NCBI RefSeq assembly: GCF_013386585.1
Contig: NZ_JACARO010000065.1
Coordinates: 17,367-81,366 of the forward strand
Direction of reading: 5' to 3'
Source: Pseudomonas sp. P7548
GTDB taxonomy: Bacteria; Pseudomonadota; Gammaproteobacteria; Pseudomonadales; Pseudomonadaceae
Length of the DNA stretch: 64,000 nt
Shown here: piece by piece, positions 38,015 through 47,337 of the stretch
Layout of the letters: every line of letters begins with the position of its first letter
Numbering within the stretch: the stretch's first letter is position 1
Program-made: the position numbers and the translations under genes
Notes under the pieces: model-generated
Told to the model about the DNA's origin: nothing
Seen by the model: the letters and a program-made list of their open reading frames with translations, nothing else
Database searches by the model: none

Positions 38015-38575
38015 ATGAATATCCCTAATCTGATCACCGTTCTACGCGTCCTGCTTATTCCGATTTTCATTTTGCTGTTCTATTTGCCTTACGAATGGAG
38101 CTATGCCGCCTCCAGCTCGGTCTTCGCATTTGCCGCCGCGACCGATTGGCTCGACGGCTACCTGGCCCGCCGCCTGGAGCAGAGCACGCCCTTCGGCGCG
38201 TTCCTGGATCCGGTGGCCGACAAGCTCATGGTCGCTGTCGCCCTGGTGTTGCTGGTGCAGGAACACGGCAACCTGTGGCTGACCCTGCCCGCCGCCGTGA
38301 TCATCGGCCGCGAGATCGTCGTCTCGGCCCTGCGCGAATGGATGGCCGAAATCGGCGCCCGTGCCCATGTGGCCGTGTCCAACCTGGGCAAATGGAAAAC
38401 CGCTGCGCAGATGCTGGCCTTGGTGATCCTGCTGGCCAACCCGTCAGACTTCTCCTTCTGGGTCCTGATCGGCTACGCACTGCTGCTGATCGCGGCCGGC
38501 CTGACATTGTGGTCCATGCTCCAATATCTGCGCGCTGCCTGGCCTCACCTGCGCACCACCGTTGAAAAGAAATAA
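38015..38575 (+). CDS. pgsA: CDP-diacylglycerol-glycerol-3-phosphate 3-phosphatidyltransferase
   Basis: 186 aa from ATG 38015 (GTG 38009 is in frame). CDP-alcohol phosphotransferase motif with the eight conserved residues: TDWLDGYLARRLEQSTPFGAFLDPVADKLMV. Five or so membrane helices. Makes phosphatidylglycerol phosphate in the inner membrane. Third gene of the gacA-uvrC-pgsA block. Confidence 0.96.
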   Translation: MNIPNLITVLRVLLIPIFILLFYLPYEWSYAASSSVFAFAAATDWLDGYLARRLEQSTPFGAFLDPVADKLMVAVALVLLVQEHGNLWLTLPAAVIIGREIVVSALREWMAEIGARAHVAVSNLGKWKTAAQMLALVILLANPSDFSFWVLIGYALLLIAAGLTLWSMLQYLRAAWPHLRTTVEKK

Positions 38576-38595
38576 AACTTTTTTGAATCAAGCGG

Positions 38596-38623
38596 TTGAC
38601 GAGTTCTGATATTTCTATAGAAT
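38596..38623 (+). promoter_or_regulatory. Sigma-70 promoter of tRNA-Gly
   Basis: TTGACG (38596-38601) and TAGAAT (38618-38623), 16 bases apart, followed by the tRNA 13 bases downstream. Confidence 0.65.
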
Positions 38624-38635
38624 GCGCATCACCAA

Positions 38636-38800
<165 letters not shown>

Positions 38801-38946
38801 AAAAACCATTGAGACTCAGGGTAGTCCAGTACGAACAAGTACAGGATTAAGTACAACATTACGGGCTCGTTCGAGTTCGTATTTTGCTGGCTCCCCTCGG
38901 GTCTCCAGACGAGCATCAGGTGCTGACTCTCTCACAGGAGCTCACC

Positions 38947-40417
38947 ATGCCACTCTCGGAATTCACCATTCGGCATGCCCGAATCACCGGTAAAAACTAT
39001 ACCCTCGGCGACTTTGACGGCCTATCCCTTTGGGTCACCAAGGCGGGCAGTAAGCTGTGGCTGTTTCGCTATTACTGGGAAGGGCGTCAGCAGCGCATGT
39101 CCCTCGGTACCTAACCCTGAAGTCAGCCTCAAGCAAGCACGCTCTCGGCGCGATGACGCACGGCGGTTACTGGCGGACAACATCAACCCCTGTGAACACC
39201 GCAAGCAGCAGCGGCATGCGGCTGAAGTTGCTGAAAAGCATACCTTTGAAGCGGTGTACAACGAGTGGGTCAACTTCCGCCGGTTGAGCCTGAAGGAAGG
39301 GCGACAAAGCACGCTTTCGCAAATCCTCAGGGTCTTTAAAAAAGACATCCTGCCCACCTTGGGCGAGCGCCCCATCAAGGGCATTACTCGTCACGACCTG
39401 ATGGGCGTCCTCAGTGTCATCGAACAGCGCAACGCCCTCACAATGGCCGAGAAATGTCGCACCTGGTTCAACCAGCTATTTCGTTATGCTTTGGTAAAAG
39501 TCGAAGGGCTCGAAGTGAACCCGGCTTCGGACCTGGATGTAGTGGCGCTACCCAAACCACCGGTGATGAACAACCCATTTTTGCGGATGGAGCAACTGCC
39601 GGAACTGCTGTCGAGGATTCGCAATTACGGTGGCCAGCTACAGACAAAATTAGGGCTGCGTTTGCTGCTGTTGACCGGCGTGCGAACAGGCGAGTTACGT
39701 TATGCCACGCCTGATCAGTTCGACCTGGAAAAGCAGCTGTGGGTGATTCCACCGGAGGTCGTTAAACAGCTCCAGGCGCAGATGCGCAAGCCGGGTAGGG
39801 CTGGTGGTCAGGTGCCTCCGTACATCGTCCCGCTTTCGGTGCAGGCACTGGAAATCGTGCGCTATATGCTTGATCAGGTCTTACCTGCACAACGTTTTCT
39901 TTTCTCCCATCGCAGCAACCTGCAGCTACGCATCAGCGAAAACACCTTAAACAATGCCCTGCATCGAATGGGTTTGGCTGATCAGTTAACAGGTCATGGT
40001 ATGCGCGCCACAATTTCTACTGCGCTGCACGAGATCGGGTACCCCAAGAATTGGATTGACGCGCAGCTTTCTCATGCTGATCCGGATCAGGTGAGTGCGA
40101 CCTATAACCATGCCCGATATGTGGAACAGCGGCGGACCATGATGCAGGACTGGGCCAATCGGTTAGACCTTTGGGCTCAGGGAAAGCATGACGCGGCGAG
40201 TTCGCCGCTGACGATTCGGTTGGAGGGGGCGGTGTCAGTCGCTGGAGCGGTGGCAGCGGCTACTGCCTCGTTGATATATGAGGTGGAGTCTAAGCGGAAA
40301 GGGGCTGAGCATGTGGATCAAGGTTTCGTTGCGACCACAGTGACGCCCGAGAGGAGCCTGGTGGAGATGCCCGTTTCTGCAATACAACGGCAGCGCCTTG
40401 CAATGCTGGCGGCATAG
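38947..40417 (+). pseudogene. P4-type tyrosine integrase, frameshifted
   Basis: ATG 38947 has AGGAG upstream. The DUF4102-like N-terminus (MPLSEFTIRHARITGKNYTLGDFDGLSLWV) runs to TAA at about 39112. Removing one A in CTAACCC near 39113 continues the protein (GTYPEVSLKQARSRRDDARRLL...) to 40417. The catalytic domain is intact: Arg in TGVRTGELRYA, HGMRAT, SHAD and the Tyr in YNHARYVEQRR. Adjacent to tRNA-Gly, it is the enzyme that would have integrated the island; with the frameshift it is probably inactive unless the base is a sequencing error. Confidence 0.85.
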
Positions 40418-40432
40418 GAAGCACCTACCAAT

Positions 40433-40660
40433 TTGACAGTGCCAGAGTTTGCGCGATTGGCGGGCGTGTCGAGGGAGCAGGTGAGTCGGGATATCAAGGA
40501 AGGGCGGTTATTGGCTATTAGTTTGGGGAATCGAGGATTGCGGCTACCGGATTGGCAGCTCGACGCGCCTGGGTTAGTGCAAACGCAGAGGGTTCTGATG
40601 GCAGTGGAGGCGCCCTGGGATGCCTACTGGGTTATCTCGAAGCGACTTGCCTTTGCCTGA
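40433..40660 (+). CDS. Possible helix-turn-helix (excisionase-like) protein, short
   Basis: 75 aa from TTG 40433, just after the integrase. N-terminal helix-turn-helix, residues 1-32 (VPEFARLAGVSREQVSRDIKEGRLLAISLG) and LRLPDWQLD, resembling HTH_17-type DNA-binding proteins. The C-terminus ends abruptly, so it may be truncated. Position next to the integrase would suit an excisionase or regulator; function is a guess. Confidence 0.45.
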   Translation: MTVPEFARLAGVSREQVSRDIKEGRLLAISLGNRGLRLPDWQLDAPGLVQTQRVLMAVEAPWDAYWVISKRLAFA

Positions 40661-40877
40661 CAGCATGTTTGGCTGTTCACCCAACTTTTTTGGGGGGAGG
40701 GCAGCGGTTTCGAGCCTTACGCATTTCTATCACAGCACCAGTAAACTGGATTAGAGAACAGTGATAACGGCACTGCCTGAATGGGCTGCTATCGGCCAGA
40801 AGCTGTCATTCACGCGAGGCCGCTATAGACCTAAAGCTGCCTTGAGTGAGAATTAACTAACGGCTAGATCCGGCCAC
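40661..40877. other. Intergenic; contains a short repeated sequence
   Basis: No gene. GGGCTGCTATCGGCCAGAAG (about 40783-40802) resembles, inverted, TTCTGGCCGAGAGCTGCC at 42567 and, more loosely, a run at 42134; such sequences recur in intergenic DNA of pseudomonads. Confidence 0.3.
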
Positions 40878-41606
40878 TCACGATGGTTCGACATCTTTTA
40901 TAAGGTCGCTTGTTACAAACCCCACTGCGCAATGATCGCAGTAAAAACCATCGACTAGCTGCTCGAGCGGTGATGCATTCAGGAGAGCGGGCTTACATTC
41001 ATAAACTGCCAGCTGATCCAAGCGTTGGTAGCCGACTTTTTCTTCCCCATCGAAGCGTTTTTTCGGGCTTGCTGCTCCAATCAACATTGCTTTCGATCTG
41101 ACGTGTTGGAGGGACCCACAACGTGGGCAGGGTTCGATGCATCCGGAAACAGATACGATGTAGTCGGCCACTCTTTGGCAGAGGGTAGCGTGCGATGAGC
41201 GGATTACCAGGGTTAGAGGCTTGAGCGAGAGCGGATCAATGTCGATGCGTTCTCCTGATGTGCCGCGAAGCGACAATGTCAGCTCCGTCCATTGGCGACG
41301 ATCCGACCGCGTGCAATCACCCTCAGAGTCAACATTGCATCCGATTCCCCATAGATGTTCAGCAATGCTATAGAAGTCCGGTAAAAGTCCTTCTGGCGTG
41401 ATTTGAACGGAATAGCAAGTAGACATGGTTTGTAAGCTGCGCCTGCGTGTTCGAAGCAGAAAAGGTAACTTGGAGCCTGAGGCTTGAGCAATCAGAGTCG
41501 CGGCTCCAAGACCGTCTGTATACAGGACATCCATTGGTGTCTGCGATTGCCCCAGTGACTTCTGGCCGATATCTGGGCTCGTGCTGTATTCGCTACTGAG
41601 AGCCAT
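40878..41606 (-). CDS. Uncharacterised protein with CxxC pairs
   Basis: 242 aa, not recognised. The C-terminal third carries CPRCGS and, about 65 residues on, CDHC, possible zinc ligands. Base composition is lower in GC than the chromosomal genes around it, as in much of this part of the island. It is preceded 13 bases upstream by the 118-aa gene, so they probably share a transcript. Confidence 0.6.
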   Translation of the reverse strand: MALSSEYSTSPDIGQKSLGQSQTPMDVLYTDGLGAATLIAQASGSKLPFLLRTRRRSLQTMSTCYSVQITPEGLLPDFYSIAEHLWGIGCNVDSEGDCTRSDRRQWTELTLSLRGTSGERIDIDPLSLKPLTLVIRSSHATLCQRVADYIVSVSGCIEPCPRCGSLQHVRSKAMLIGAASPKKRFDGEEKVGYQRLDQLAVYECKPALLNASPLEQLVDGFYCDHCAVGFVTSDLIKDVEPS

Positions 41607-41619
41607 CGCGTCTTTCTGG

Positions 41620-41976
41620 CTACCACACCAGGATGGGAAATATATCGCGCCGGGTATTTACGACATAAGACTCCAATCCGTTTTTCTCAGGAAAGATTTT
41701 CAAGATTATTTTCGCACTGAAGGTGATGGTCAACACCCCAAAACTATCAATTGAAAAAGCTTCCACATCGAGGTTTAAAAACTCAAAAATCAAAGGGCTT
41801 GTAGTAGCGTCTTCACCATGTCCCCTCTTGCATACCCTATTGATATCACTGACGAATGGGCACTGAATTAACACGCTAGCGATATCACCAAAAAGCAGGA
41901 CCTGTGAACCGATCCCGACAGTCACACCCGTTAGCGTGGAAGGAACCATTTCGGCCAAATCCGAATCACTTATCAC
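41620..41976 (-). CDS. Uncharacterised protein, DUF6188-like
   Basis: 118 aa. TGVTVGIGSQVLLFGDIASVLIQCPF followed by a beta-rich stretch and IKIFPEKNGLESYVVNTRRDIFPILVW resembles small DUF6188-type proteins often found near toxin or island genes. Low GC. Possibly an immunity-like or orphan gene; no toxin partner identified. Confidence 0.5.
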   Translation of the reverse strand: MISDSDLAEMVPSTLTGVTVGIGSQVLLFGDIASVLIQCPFVSDINRVCKRGHGEDATTSPLIFEFLNLDVEAFSIDSFGVLTITFSAKIILKIFPEKNGLESYVVNTRRDIFPILVW

Positions 41977-42262
41977 CCTGCCGTCCTCTGGTCACACCGG
42001 TGGATATTGAAGAGTCGTAGGCCTGAATCGAGTCTCCTTTTGTAGGCAGATCATATATTTATTTTCTATAGCTTCCACTCATCTGACCTCCCGATTCTTG
42101 CAGAGGAGACTCGGAGGGGGGAAGAGGCCGCTTTTGGCCGATTGCTGCTTTTCACCGCCCACCGCAATCGACCCATAACGGCCTTTCGCTTTTGACAATT
42201 GACAGCTTATATAACCTCGCGAAATCCGTTCGCAAATTCGTTGTAGTATCCGGGATACTTTT
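41977..42262. other. Intergenic, AT-rich
   Basis: 286 bp, no gene. AT-rich run 42040-42075 (ATCATATATTTATTTTCTATAG) may hold a promoter. A short repeat related to 42567 lies near 42134. Confidence 0.3.
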
Positions 42263-42559
42263 ATGCAGACTGCTCAAACCAGGCTACTCGCGCTTGCACT
42301 AATAGAGATCAGGACGTTGCTTGCTGATTATCTGGGCAGTGATGTAGATGCTCCAATGAGCGTCCGTGTCGCGGCCCATTTGGCCTATGCGCTCCACAAT
42401 GAGGCGGAAGCTGCATACGGCAACGCTGATTTTCAACTCGAATGTGCGACCCAGAAAATATGCGCAATTGATCAGGTTCTTGGTGTTTCGGATGGAGCCG
42501 AATTGTTGAGTAGATTTGACGTCGAAGACCAAATCAATCCGGGTGCATCATCAACCTAG
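42263..42559 (+). CDS. Uncharacterised small helical protein
   Basis: 98 aa, helical (LLALALIEIRTLLADYLGSD, VRVAAHLAYALHNEAEAAYG), no signal. Not recognised. Stands alone in the low-GC part of the island. Confidence 0.5.
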   Translation: MQTAQTRLLALALIEIRTLLADYLGSDVDAPMSVRVAAHLAYALHNEAEAAYGNADFQLECATQKICAIDQVLGVSDGAELLSRFDVEDQINPGASST

Positions 42560-42772
42560 ATGACCGCTTCTGGCCGAGAGCTGCCGCTCGTAACCCACTG
42601 TTAACGACCCCAGGCTGACGGTAGTAGCAGGCAGCAAAAATCAAACGCTGGAAAGGCCAACGACCATCCCCTGAGGCGTATACCGACTGCTTCCGTCAAC
42701 AGTCTGGTGCTGCGATCTCAGACACCCAGGGGCCTAGCCTGCTTGGCCAAAATTGGAAAATAGAGAGCCAGC

Positions 42773-43648
42773 TCAGAGTTTCGCCAGCAACTTGCTCAGT
42801 TCATCTCTCGCCGCCTCACCCGAATGCGCACGTTCAAGCAACCCACGGGTCATGGATTTGTACATGGCCACTGCTTCGGGGGAGGAAGTCACCGTGGCAA
42901 TGCCGGTATGGATGTTCGGCAGTTCGCCGAGGCGATAGGGGCTGACCGCGACGTAGCTGGTGTGGGCTTGCTCGAAGATCTGGAACGTCGCGCTGGGCAG
43001 GGTTTCGTCGATCAGGTAGATGGTGAACCGCGAGCCTTCGCTGCCGATTTTGTCGATCAGGTTTTCGATTTCGCGCCGGGCCAGGAGCGACCGTTCCATT
43101 CTTACGCTCGGTGGCAAGTCGAGGCGCCCGACCAGGCCGATGTGCAGGTAGCGTTCGATCTGGCGCAGGCTGATGATCGATTGCACTTCGAATTTCTGCT
43201 TGGAAAATATCGCTTTCCGTTCGTTGAGAATCTCCAGAATCTGCGTTTGCATCGCCTCTTGGCTGGCGGTGAAGTCCTTCGGTCGGGCTTCGTCGAGCAT
43301 GGTCTTGAACAGCTCGGTGTAGGCGGGCGACGTCAGGAGGTAGGAGAAGGGATCGAAGTACGACTGGATGCTGATTGAACGCGCTTCCAGTTGGCGCATG
43401 CGTTCGAAGTAACCCAGGGCATTGTCGAAATATTCGGTGTCGGAGCCCAGCAAGCTGGTCAATGAAACCTTGAGCAACTGCGCGAGGCGCTCCAGGGTCT
43501 CGAGCTTGACGATCTTGCCCAGCTCCAGGCGATACACCGCCGCCCGGGAGATATCGAGTTTTTCGGCCACCTGATCGGCGTTCAATTGGCGACCGATGCG
43601 GTAGGCCCGAAGGCGTTCACCGATGGCCTGGTAGTCGATTTGGTTCAC
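42773..43648 (-). CDS. XRE-family regulator of the orotate locus
   Basis: 291 aa from GTG 43648, with GGAG eight bases before; longer frames lack a site. N-terminal Cro/CI helix-turn-helix (IGERLRAYRIGRQLNADQVAEKLDISRAAVYRLELGKIVKLETLERLAQLL), and a C-terminal 200-residue domain with ISLRQIERYLHIGLVGRLDLPPSVR, likely ligand-binding. Divergent to the porin gene. The large inverted repeat at 43770-43815 and three related 18-mers downstream are probable sites for it. It is the only regulator adjacent to the dihydroorotate genes, so I infer that it controls them. Confidence 0.85.
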   Translation of the reverse strand: MNQIDYQAIGERLRAYRIGRQLNADQVAEKLDISRAAVYRLELGKIVKLETLERLAQLLKVSLTSLLGSDTEYFDNALGYFERMRQLEARSISIQSYFDPFSYLLTSPAYTELFKTMLDEARPKDFTASQEAMQTQILEILNERKAIFSKQKFEVQSIISLRQIERYLHIGLVGRLDLPPSVRMERSLLARREIENLIDKIGSEGSRFTIYLIDETLPSATFQIFEQAHTSYVAVSPYRLGELPNIHTGIATVTSSPEAVAMYKSMTRGLLERAHSGEAARDELSKLLAKL

Positions 43649-43769
43649 TGCAACTCCGAAACACTGTGTCTGTGGGGTGAAGAGTGTTGCTCCATTCTTT
43701 CCAGAGTCGAGAACGCACACCGTTGAGGCGGCTCGATCGAGGAAATGGTTGACCTCGTTGTGACTTCGT

Positions 43770-43815
43770 TGTATCAATATTTAGACGAAAGATATTCTGT
43801 CGTCTAAAAAATACA
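43770..43815. promoter_or_regulatory. Composite operator: two facing copies of the repeated motif
   Basis: TGTATCAATATTTAGACGA (43770-43788) and, 11 bases on, its inverse TCGTCTAAAAAATACA (43800-43815), between the divergent regulator and porin genes. Same motif as 44886, 46349 and 46465. Confidence 0.7.
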
Positions 43816-43996
43816 AAAATGGTGCGGCTATGTCCATGTATATACCACTCCGAATCCCCGTGCCGAGCTTGTCTACGGGATGACGGGCAACAATCACGTC
43901 CTCCGATATTGATCAAACGCTGTTGTATCCGGTCGCTCCCGACCAGGGCGGCGCGATCTCTTATGCCCTGAAATCTATAAAAATAAGGAACACACG

Positions 43997-44857
43997 ATGG
44001 GACATTCACCTGTTGCATCTGCGCTGGTGGCGCTGTCACTGGCCGTCCTGGCACCTTGCGCACTGGCTGCGCCGGGGTTCAGCGACACCTTGATCGGCTA
44101 TCGCTACAGCGATCACTACACCGACCCGGGCAAAACCAAGGATGTGGCCAAGAACATCCTGCAAATCACTCATGTCAGCAGCTACCGGCTGGGTCAGAAC
44201 TTCATCAATTTGGACGTGTTCAAGTCCGATCGCAACGATCCGGCCAAGGGCGGCGGCACCGGCGCCACTGAGTTTTACCTGACGTATCGCAACCAACTGC
44301 AGTACGGCAAGTTCTTCGACAAGCCGCTGGCATTCGGCCCGGTCAAGGACGTCGCGCTGACTGCCGGGTTCGACTACAACACCAAGAACAACGAGTTCGC
44401 CTCGGAAAAGCGCTTGTTGGTGCTCGGCCCGACGCTCAAGTTTGCTTTGCCCGCCGGTTTCCTCGATGCCAGCGTGCTCTACGCCCGGGAGTGGAACCAC
44501 TGTGGCCTGGACGTGTGCAGCAAACTGGGCAACCACACTGACCTGCTGTTCGACCCGTTCTTCCAGTTCAATCTCACCTGGGGCGTGCCATTCACGGCGG
44601 GCCCGCTGCCGCTCAAGTTCCAGGGTTACTACACCTTCAGCAGCAAGAAGGGCGACGACTACCAAAACAAGCCCACCGGCGCCGAGCAACTGATGCGCAC
44701 TTCGTTGATGCTGGATGTCGGCCAGATGGTCTGGGGCGAGAAAAACGTGTTTTGGGTTGGTCCGGGTTACGAGTACTGGCGCAACAAATTCGGCAACGAG
44801 AAGGGGCCAGGTACGGACGTCGATGCGTTATCCATCAATCTGGAGTGGCATCTGTAG
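43997..44857 (+). CDS. Tsx-like nucleoside-specific channel protein
   Basis: 286 aa, with AAGGA upstream. Signal peptide cleaved after CALAA. Outer-membrane barrel of the Tsx family: FSDTLIGYRYSDHYTDPG, AKNILQITHVSSYRLGQNFINLDVFKSDRNDPA and a C-terminal aromatic strand LSINLEWHL. Tsx admits nucleosides. Here it would let orotate or related pyrimidines cross the outer membrane, an inference from the adjacent genes. Confidence 0.85.
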   Translation: MGHSPVASALVALSLAVLAPCALAAPGFSDTLIGYRYSDHYTDPGKTKDVAKNILQITHVSSYRLGQNFINLDVFKSDRNDPAKGGGTGATEFYLTYRNQLQYGKFFDKPLAFGPVKDVALTAGFDYNTKNNEFASEKRLLVLGPTLKFALPAGFLDASVLYAREWNHCGLDVCSKLGNHTDLLFDPFFQFNLTWGVPFTAGPLPLKFQGYYTFSSKKGDDYQNKPTGAEQLMRTSLMLDVGQMVWGEKNVFWVGPGYEYWRNKFGNEKGPGTDVDALSINLEWHL

Positions 44858-44885
44858 ACCGGAGATCGTTATTTTTCGCTCGCGC

Positions 44886-44903
44886 TGTATCAATAATTAG
44901 ACA
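44886..44903 (+). promoter_or_regulatory. Repeated 18-bp operator-like motif before the permease
   Basis: TGTATCAATAATTAGACA, identical to 46349-46366. It lies 140 bp before the MFS gene. Confidence 0.7.
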
Positions 44904-45042
44904 GGTTGTCTCATTTGCTCGTAGACTCAGCCCATCGCCCAGGCGATAAGGACGGCGCTGTTTCCTTCCAGGGATGAGTCAGGTGGTGAAGCCGGATCAC
45001 GGCCATCACCTCAACCCGTGATAACAATAAGAGGTAAAGAGT

Positions 45043-46305
45043 GTGAAGACTCACAACGACTCAAGCACCGCCAAGGCGGACGCATCACCGCGCAAGGCGT
45101 TGATCGCCAGCGTGACCGGTTATGCCATGGACGGGTTCGACCTGTTGATCCTCGGTTTCATGTTGCCAGCCATCACCCTCGGCCTGGGGCTGACCACCTC
45201 CGAAGCCGGTTCGCTGGTGACCTGGACCTTGCTCGGCGCCGTGGCCGGTGGCCTGGTGTTCGGCCAGCTCAGCGACTGCTACGGCCGGGTCAAGATGCTC
45301 AGCGTGTGCATCCTGGTGTTTTCCGTGTTTACCGGTTTATGTGCGTTGGCCCAGGGGTACTGGGATTTGCTGACCTACCGCACCCTCGCCGGGTTTGGCC
45401 TGGGCGGTGAGTTCGGCATTGGCATGGCGCTGATCGCCGAGACCTGGCCCGCCAACAAACGCAATCGCGCTTCTTCCTACGTCGGCATGGGCTGGCAGGC
45501 TGGGGTATTGGCGGCTGCACTGTTGACGCCATTGTTGTTACCGCATATCGGTTGGCGCGGGATGTTCCTGGTCGGGCTGGTACCGGCGCTGCTGTCCTTC
45601 GTGATTCGCCACACCATGGGTGAGCCAGAAGAGTTCATCAAGGCTTCGGTTAATCCGATTTCTTTTACGCGGCGCTTCGGCCAACTGTTCAAGGATGTGC
45701 CGACTGCCAAGGCAAGCATCGGCGTGATGGTGCTGACTTCAGTGCAGAACTTCGGTTACTACGGAATCATGATCTGGATGCCCAGTTACCTGTCGCGTCA
45801 GTTCGGTTTCACGCTGACCGCGTCCGGCACGTGGACCGCGGCGACGGTGGTGGGGATGGCCTTCGGCATTTGGTTGTTCGGCCAACTGGCCGACCGCTTC
45901 GGTCGCTGGCGGATCTTTTTGCTGTACCAGGCCAGCGCCGCGGTCATGGTGCTGATCTACGCCAACCTGACGGACCCGATCAGCATGCTGTTTGCCGGCG
46001 TGGTGATGGGCATCTTCGTCAATGGCATGATTGGCGGCTACGGTGCGTTGATCTCCGATCTCTATCCGTCCCAGGTTCGGGCCACGGCCCAGAACGTTCT
46101 GTTTAACGTCGGACGCGGTGTCGGTGGTTTCGGGCCGCTGGTGGTGGGCGCCATTGCCCTGGCGTATTCATTCTCGGCGGCGATCATGTTGTTGGCGTCG
46201 ATTTACCTGCTGGCCATGGCCGCCACGCTGTTCCTGTTGCCGCGCAGCCAGGGCGACAGCGGTGAAGTACCGTTGGCGAGTCCCCTCGAAGCACAACCCA
46301 AGTAA
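45043..46305 (+). CDS. MFS transporter, AAHS-like; probable orotate permease
   Basis: 420 aa from GTG 45043, with AGAGG upstream. Twelve membrane helices. MFS loop motif GQLSDCYGRVKMLS between helices 2 and 3 and its counterpart GQLADRFGRWRIF; DGFDLLILGF in helix 1 as in aromatic acid:H+ symporters. Substrate inferred as orotate or dihydroorotate from the genes downstream. Confidence 0.85.
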   Translation: MKTHNDSSTAKADASPRKALIASVTGYAMDGFDLLILGFMLPAITLGLGLTTSEAGSLVTWTLLGAVAGGLVFGQLSDCYGRVKMLSVCILVFSVFTGLCALAQGYWDLLTYRTLAGFGLGGEFGIGMALIAETWPANKRNRASSYVGMGWQAGVLAAALLTPLLLPHIGWRGMFLVGLVPALLSFVIRHTMGEPEEFIKASVNPISFTRRFGQLFKDVPTAKASIGVMVLTSVQNFGYYGIMIWMPSYLSRQFGFTLTASGTWTAATVVGMAFGIWLFGQLADRFGRWRIFLLYQASAAVMVLIYANLTDPISMLFAGVVMGIFVNGMIGGYGALISDLYPSQVRATAQNVLFNVGRGVGGFGPLVVGAIALAYSFSAAIMLLASIYLLAMAATLFLLPRSQGDSGEVPLASPLEAQPK

Positions 46306-46348
46306 GGCGTCAGTCGGCGTGGTAATGCCAAAAAAGTAGTGCATATGC

Positions 46349-46366
46349 TGTATCAATAATTAGACA
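46349..46366 (+). promoter_or_regulatory. Repeated 18-bp operator-like motif, first copy before pyrK
   Basis: TGTATCAATAATTAGACA, 44 bp after the MFS stop. Confidence 0.7.
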
Positions 46367-46464
46367 AGCGTTTTTTGATGTCGTAGAGTCAAGGTCGAAA
46401 TGAAGTAGAAAAAACCACGACGCTGCCGGATACACGGGCGGTGTCGCTTCTCTTTTGATTCGCC

Positions 46465-46482
46465 TGTATCAAAAATTAGACA
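46465..46482 (+). promoter_or_regulatory. Repeated 18-bp operator-like motif, second copy before pyrK
   Basis: TGTATCAAAAATTAGACA, one base different from the other copies, 21 bp before the pyrK start. Confidence 0.65.
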
Positions 46483-46503
46483 GAAGCATTGAGGGCTTTC
46501 AAA

Positions 46504-47337
46504 ATGATCGGGATTTCCAGCTGCTGCAAGGTCATCGCCGTCACCCCGCCGAACGATACCTTGGCGGTGGTGCTTTCCAACGAATGGGTCAACGACGAAT
46601 ACAAACGCCTGGTCCTGCAGGCCGATGGCGCGGCGTGCCATTCGCAGCCAGGGCAATTTTTCAACCTGTTGTGCCCCAGCGAAGGTGAGCACAAACCCTT
46701 TTTCCGCCGCCCCATGAGCACCTATAAAGCCAGCCCGGTGAGTGGCCAGGTCGAGTTTCTGTACAAGGTCACGGGCAAGGGCACCCTCGGCCTGGAAACG
46801 CTGACCGAACGACAAACCCTGGAAATCCTCGGCCCGTTGGGCAAGGGCTTCGACCTCGACCCGCAGTGGCGGCACATGACCATCGTGGCCCGTGGTGTCG
46901 GCCTCGCGACCTTGGCGCCACTCGCCGAAGCGGCTCACGCATTGGGCATCAAGTTGACCGCCGTGCTCAGCGCCCGCAGTGAAAAGAGCCTGCTGTCCCG
47001 GGAGCGTTTCGCCTCACTGGGCGCTGACGTCATCGCCGTCCTGGATGAGGATGGCAGCAGCTCCCTGGAAAACATTGAATCCGTGTTGCGCGAGGTGATT
47101 GCCCGCGAAGGCAGCAACGCATTGTTCACCTGTGGCTCCAAACGCCTGACCCGTTTGCTCAAGCGCTTGTCGGGCGAATTGGGGCTGGCCGGGCAAGTCG
47201 CCCTGGAACAGCAAATGGTCTGTGGCCTGGGCATGTGCCAGTGCTGCGTCGATGTGTTTGAAGTCGATGGTTTGAAAATCGGCAAGCGTGTGTGTCTGGA
47301 AGGCCCGGTGTTCGACCTGGCGGAGGTGCTGGAATGA
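46504..47337 (+). CDS. pyrK: Dihydroorotate dehydrogenase electron-transfer subunit (PyrK type)
   Basis: 277 aa from ATG 46504; TTG 46489 is an alternative. Ferredoxin-reductase-like FAD domain (FFRRPMSTYKAS), NAD domain, and a C-terminal 2Fe-2S cluster with Cys240, Cys245, Cys248 and Cys264, matching the C-x4-C-x2-C-x15-C PyrK pattern. PyrK links class 1B dihydroorotate dehydrogenase to NAD(H). Class 1B enzymes are typical of Gram-positive bacteria; Pseudomonas normally uses a membrane class 2 enzyme, so this pair is extra. ATGA overlap with the next gene. Confidence 0.88.
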   Translation: MIGISSCCKVIAVTPPNDTLAVVLSNEWVNDEYKRLVLQADGAACHSQPGQFFNLLCPSEGEHKPFFRRPMSTYKASPVSGQVEFLYKVTGKGTLGLETLTERQTLEILGPLGKGFDLDPQWRHMTIVARGVGLATLAPLAEAAHALGIKLTAVLSARSEKSLLSRERFASLGADVIAVLDEDGSSSLENIESVLREVIAREGSNALFTCGSKRLTRLLKRLSGELGLAGQVALEQQMVCGLGMCQCCVDVFEVDGLKIGKRVCLEGPVFDLAEVLE

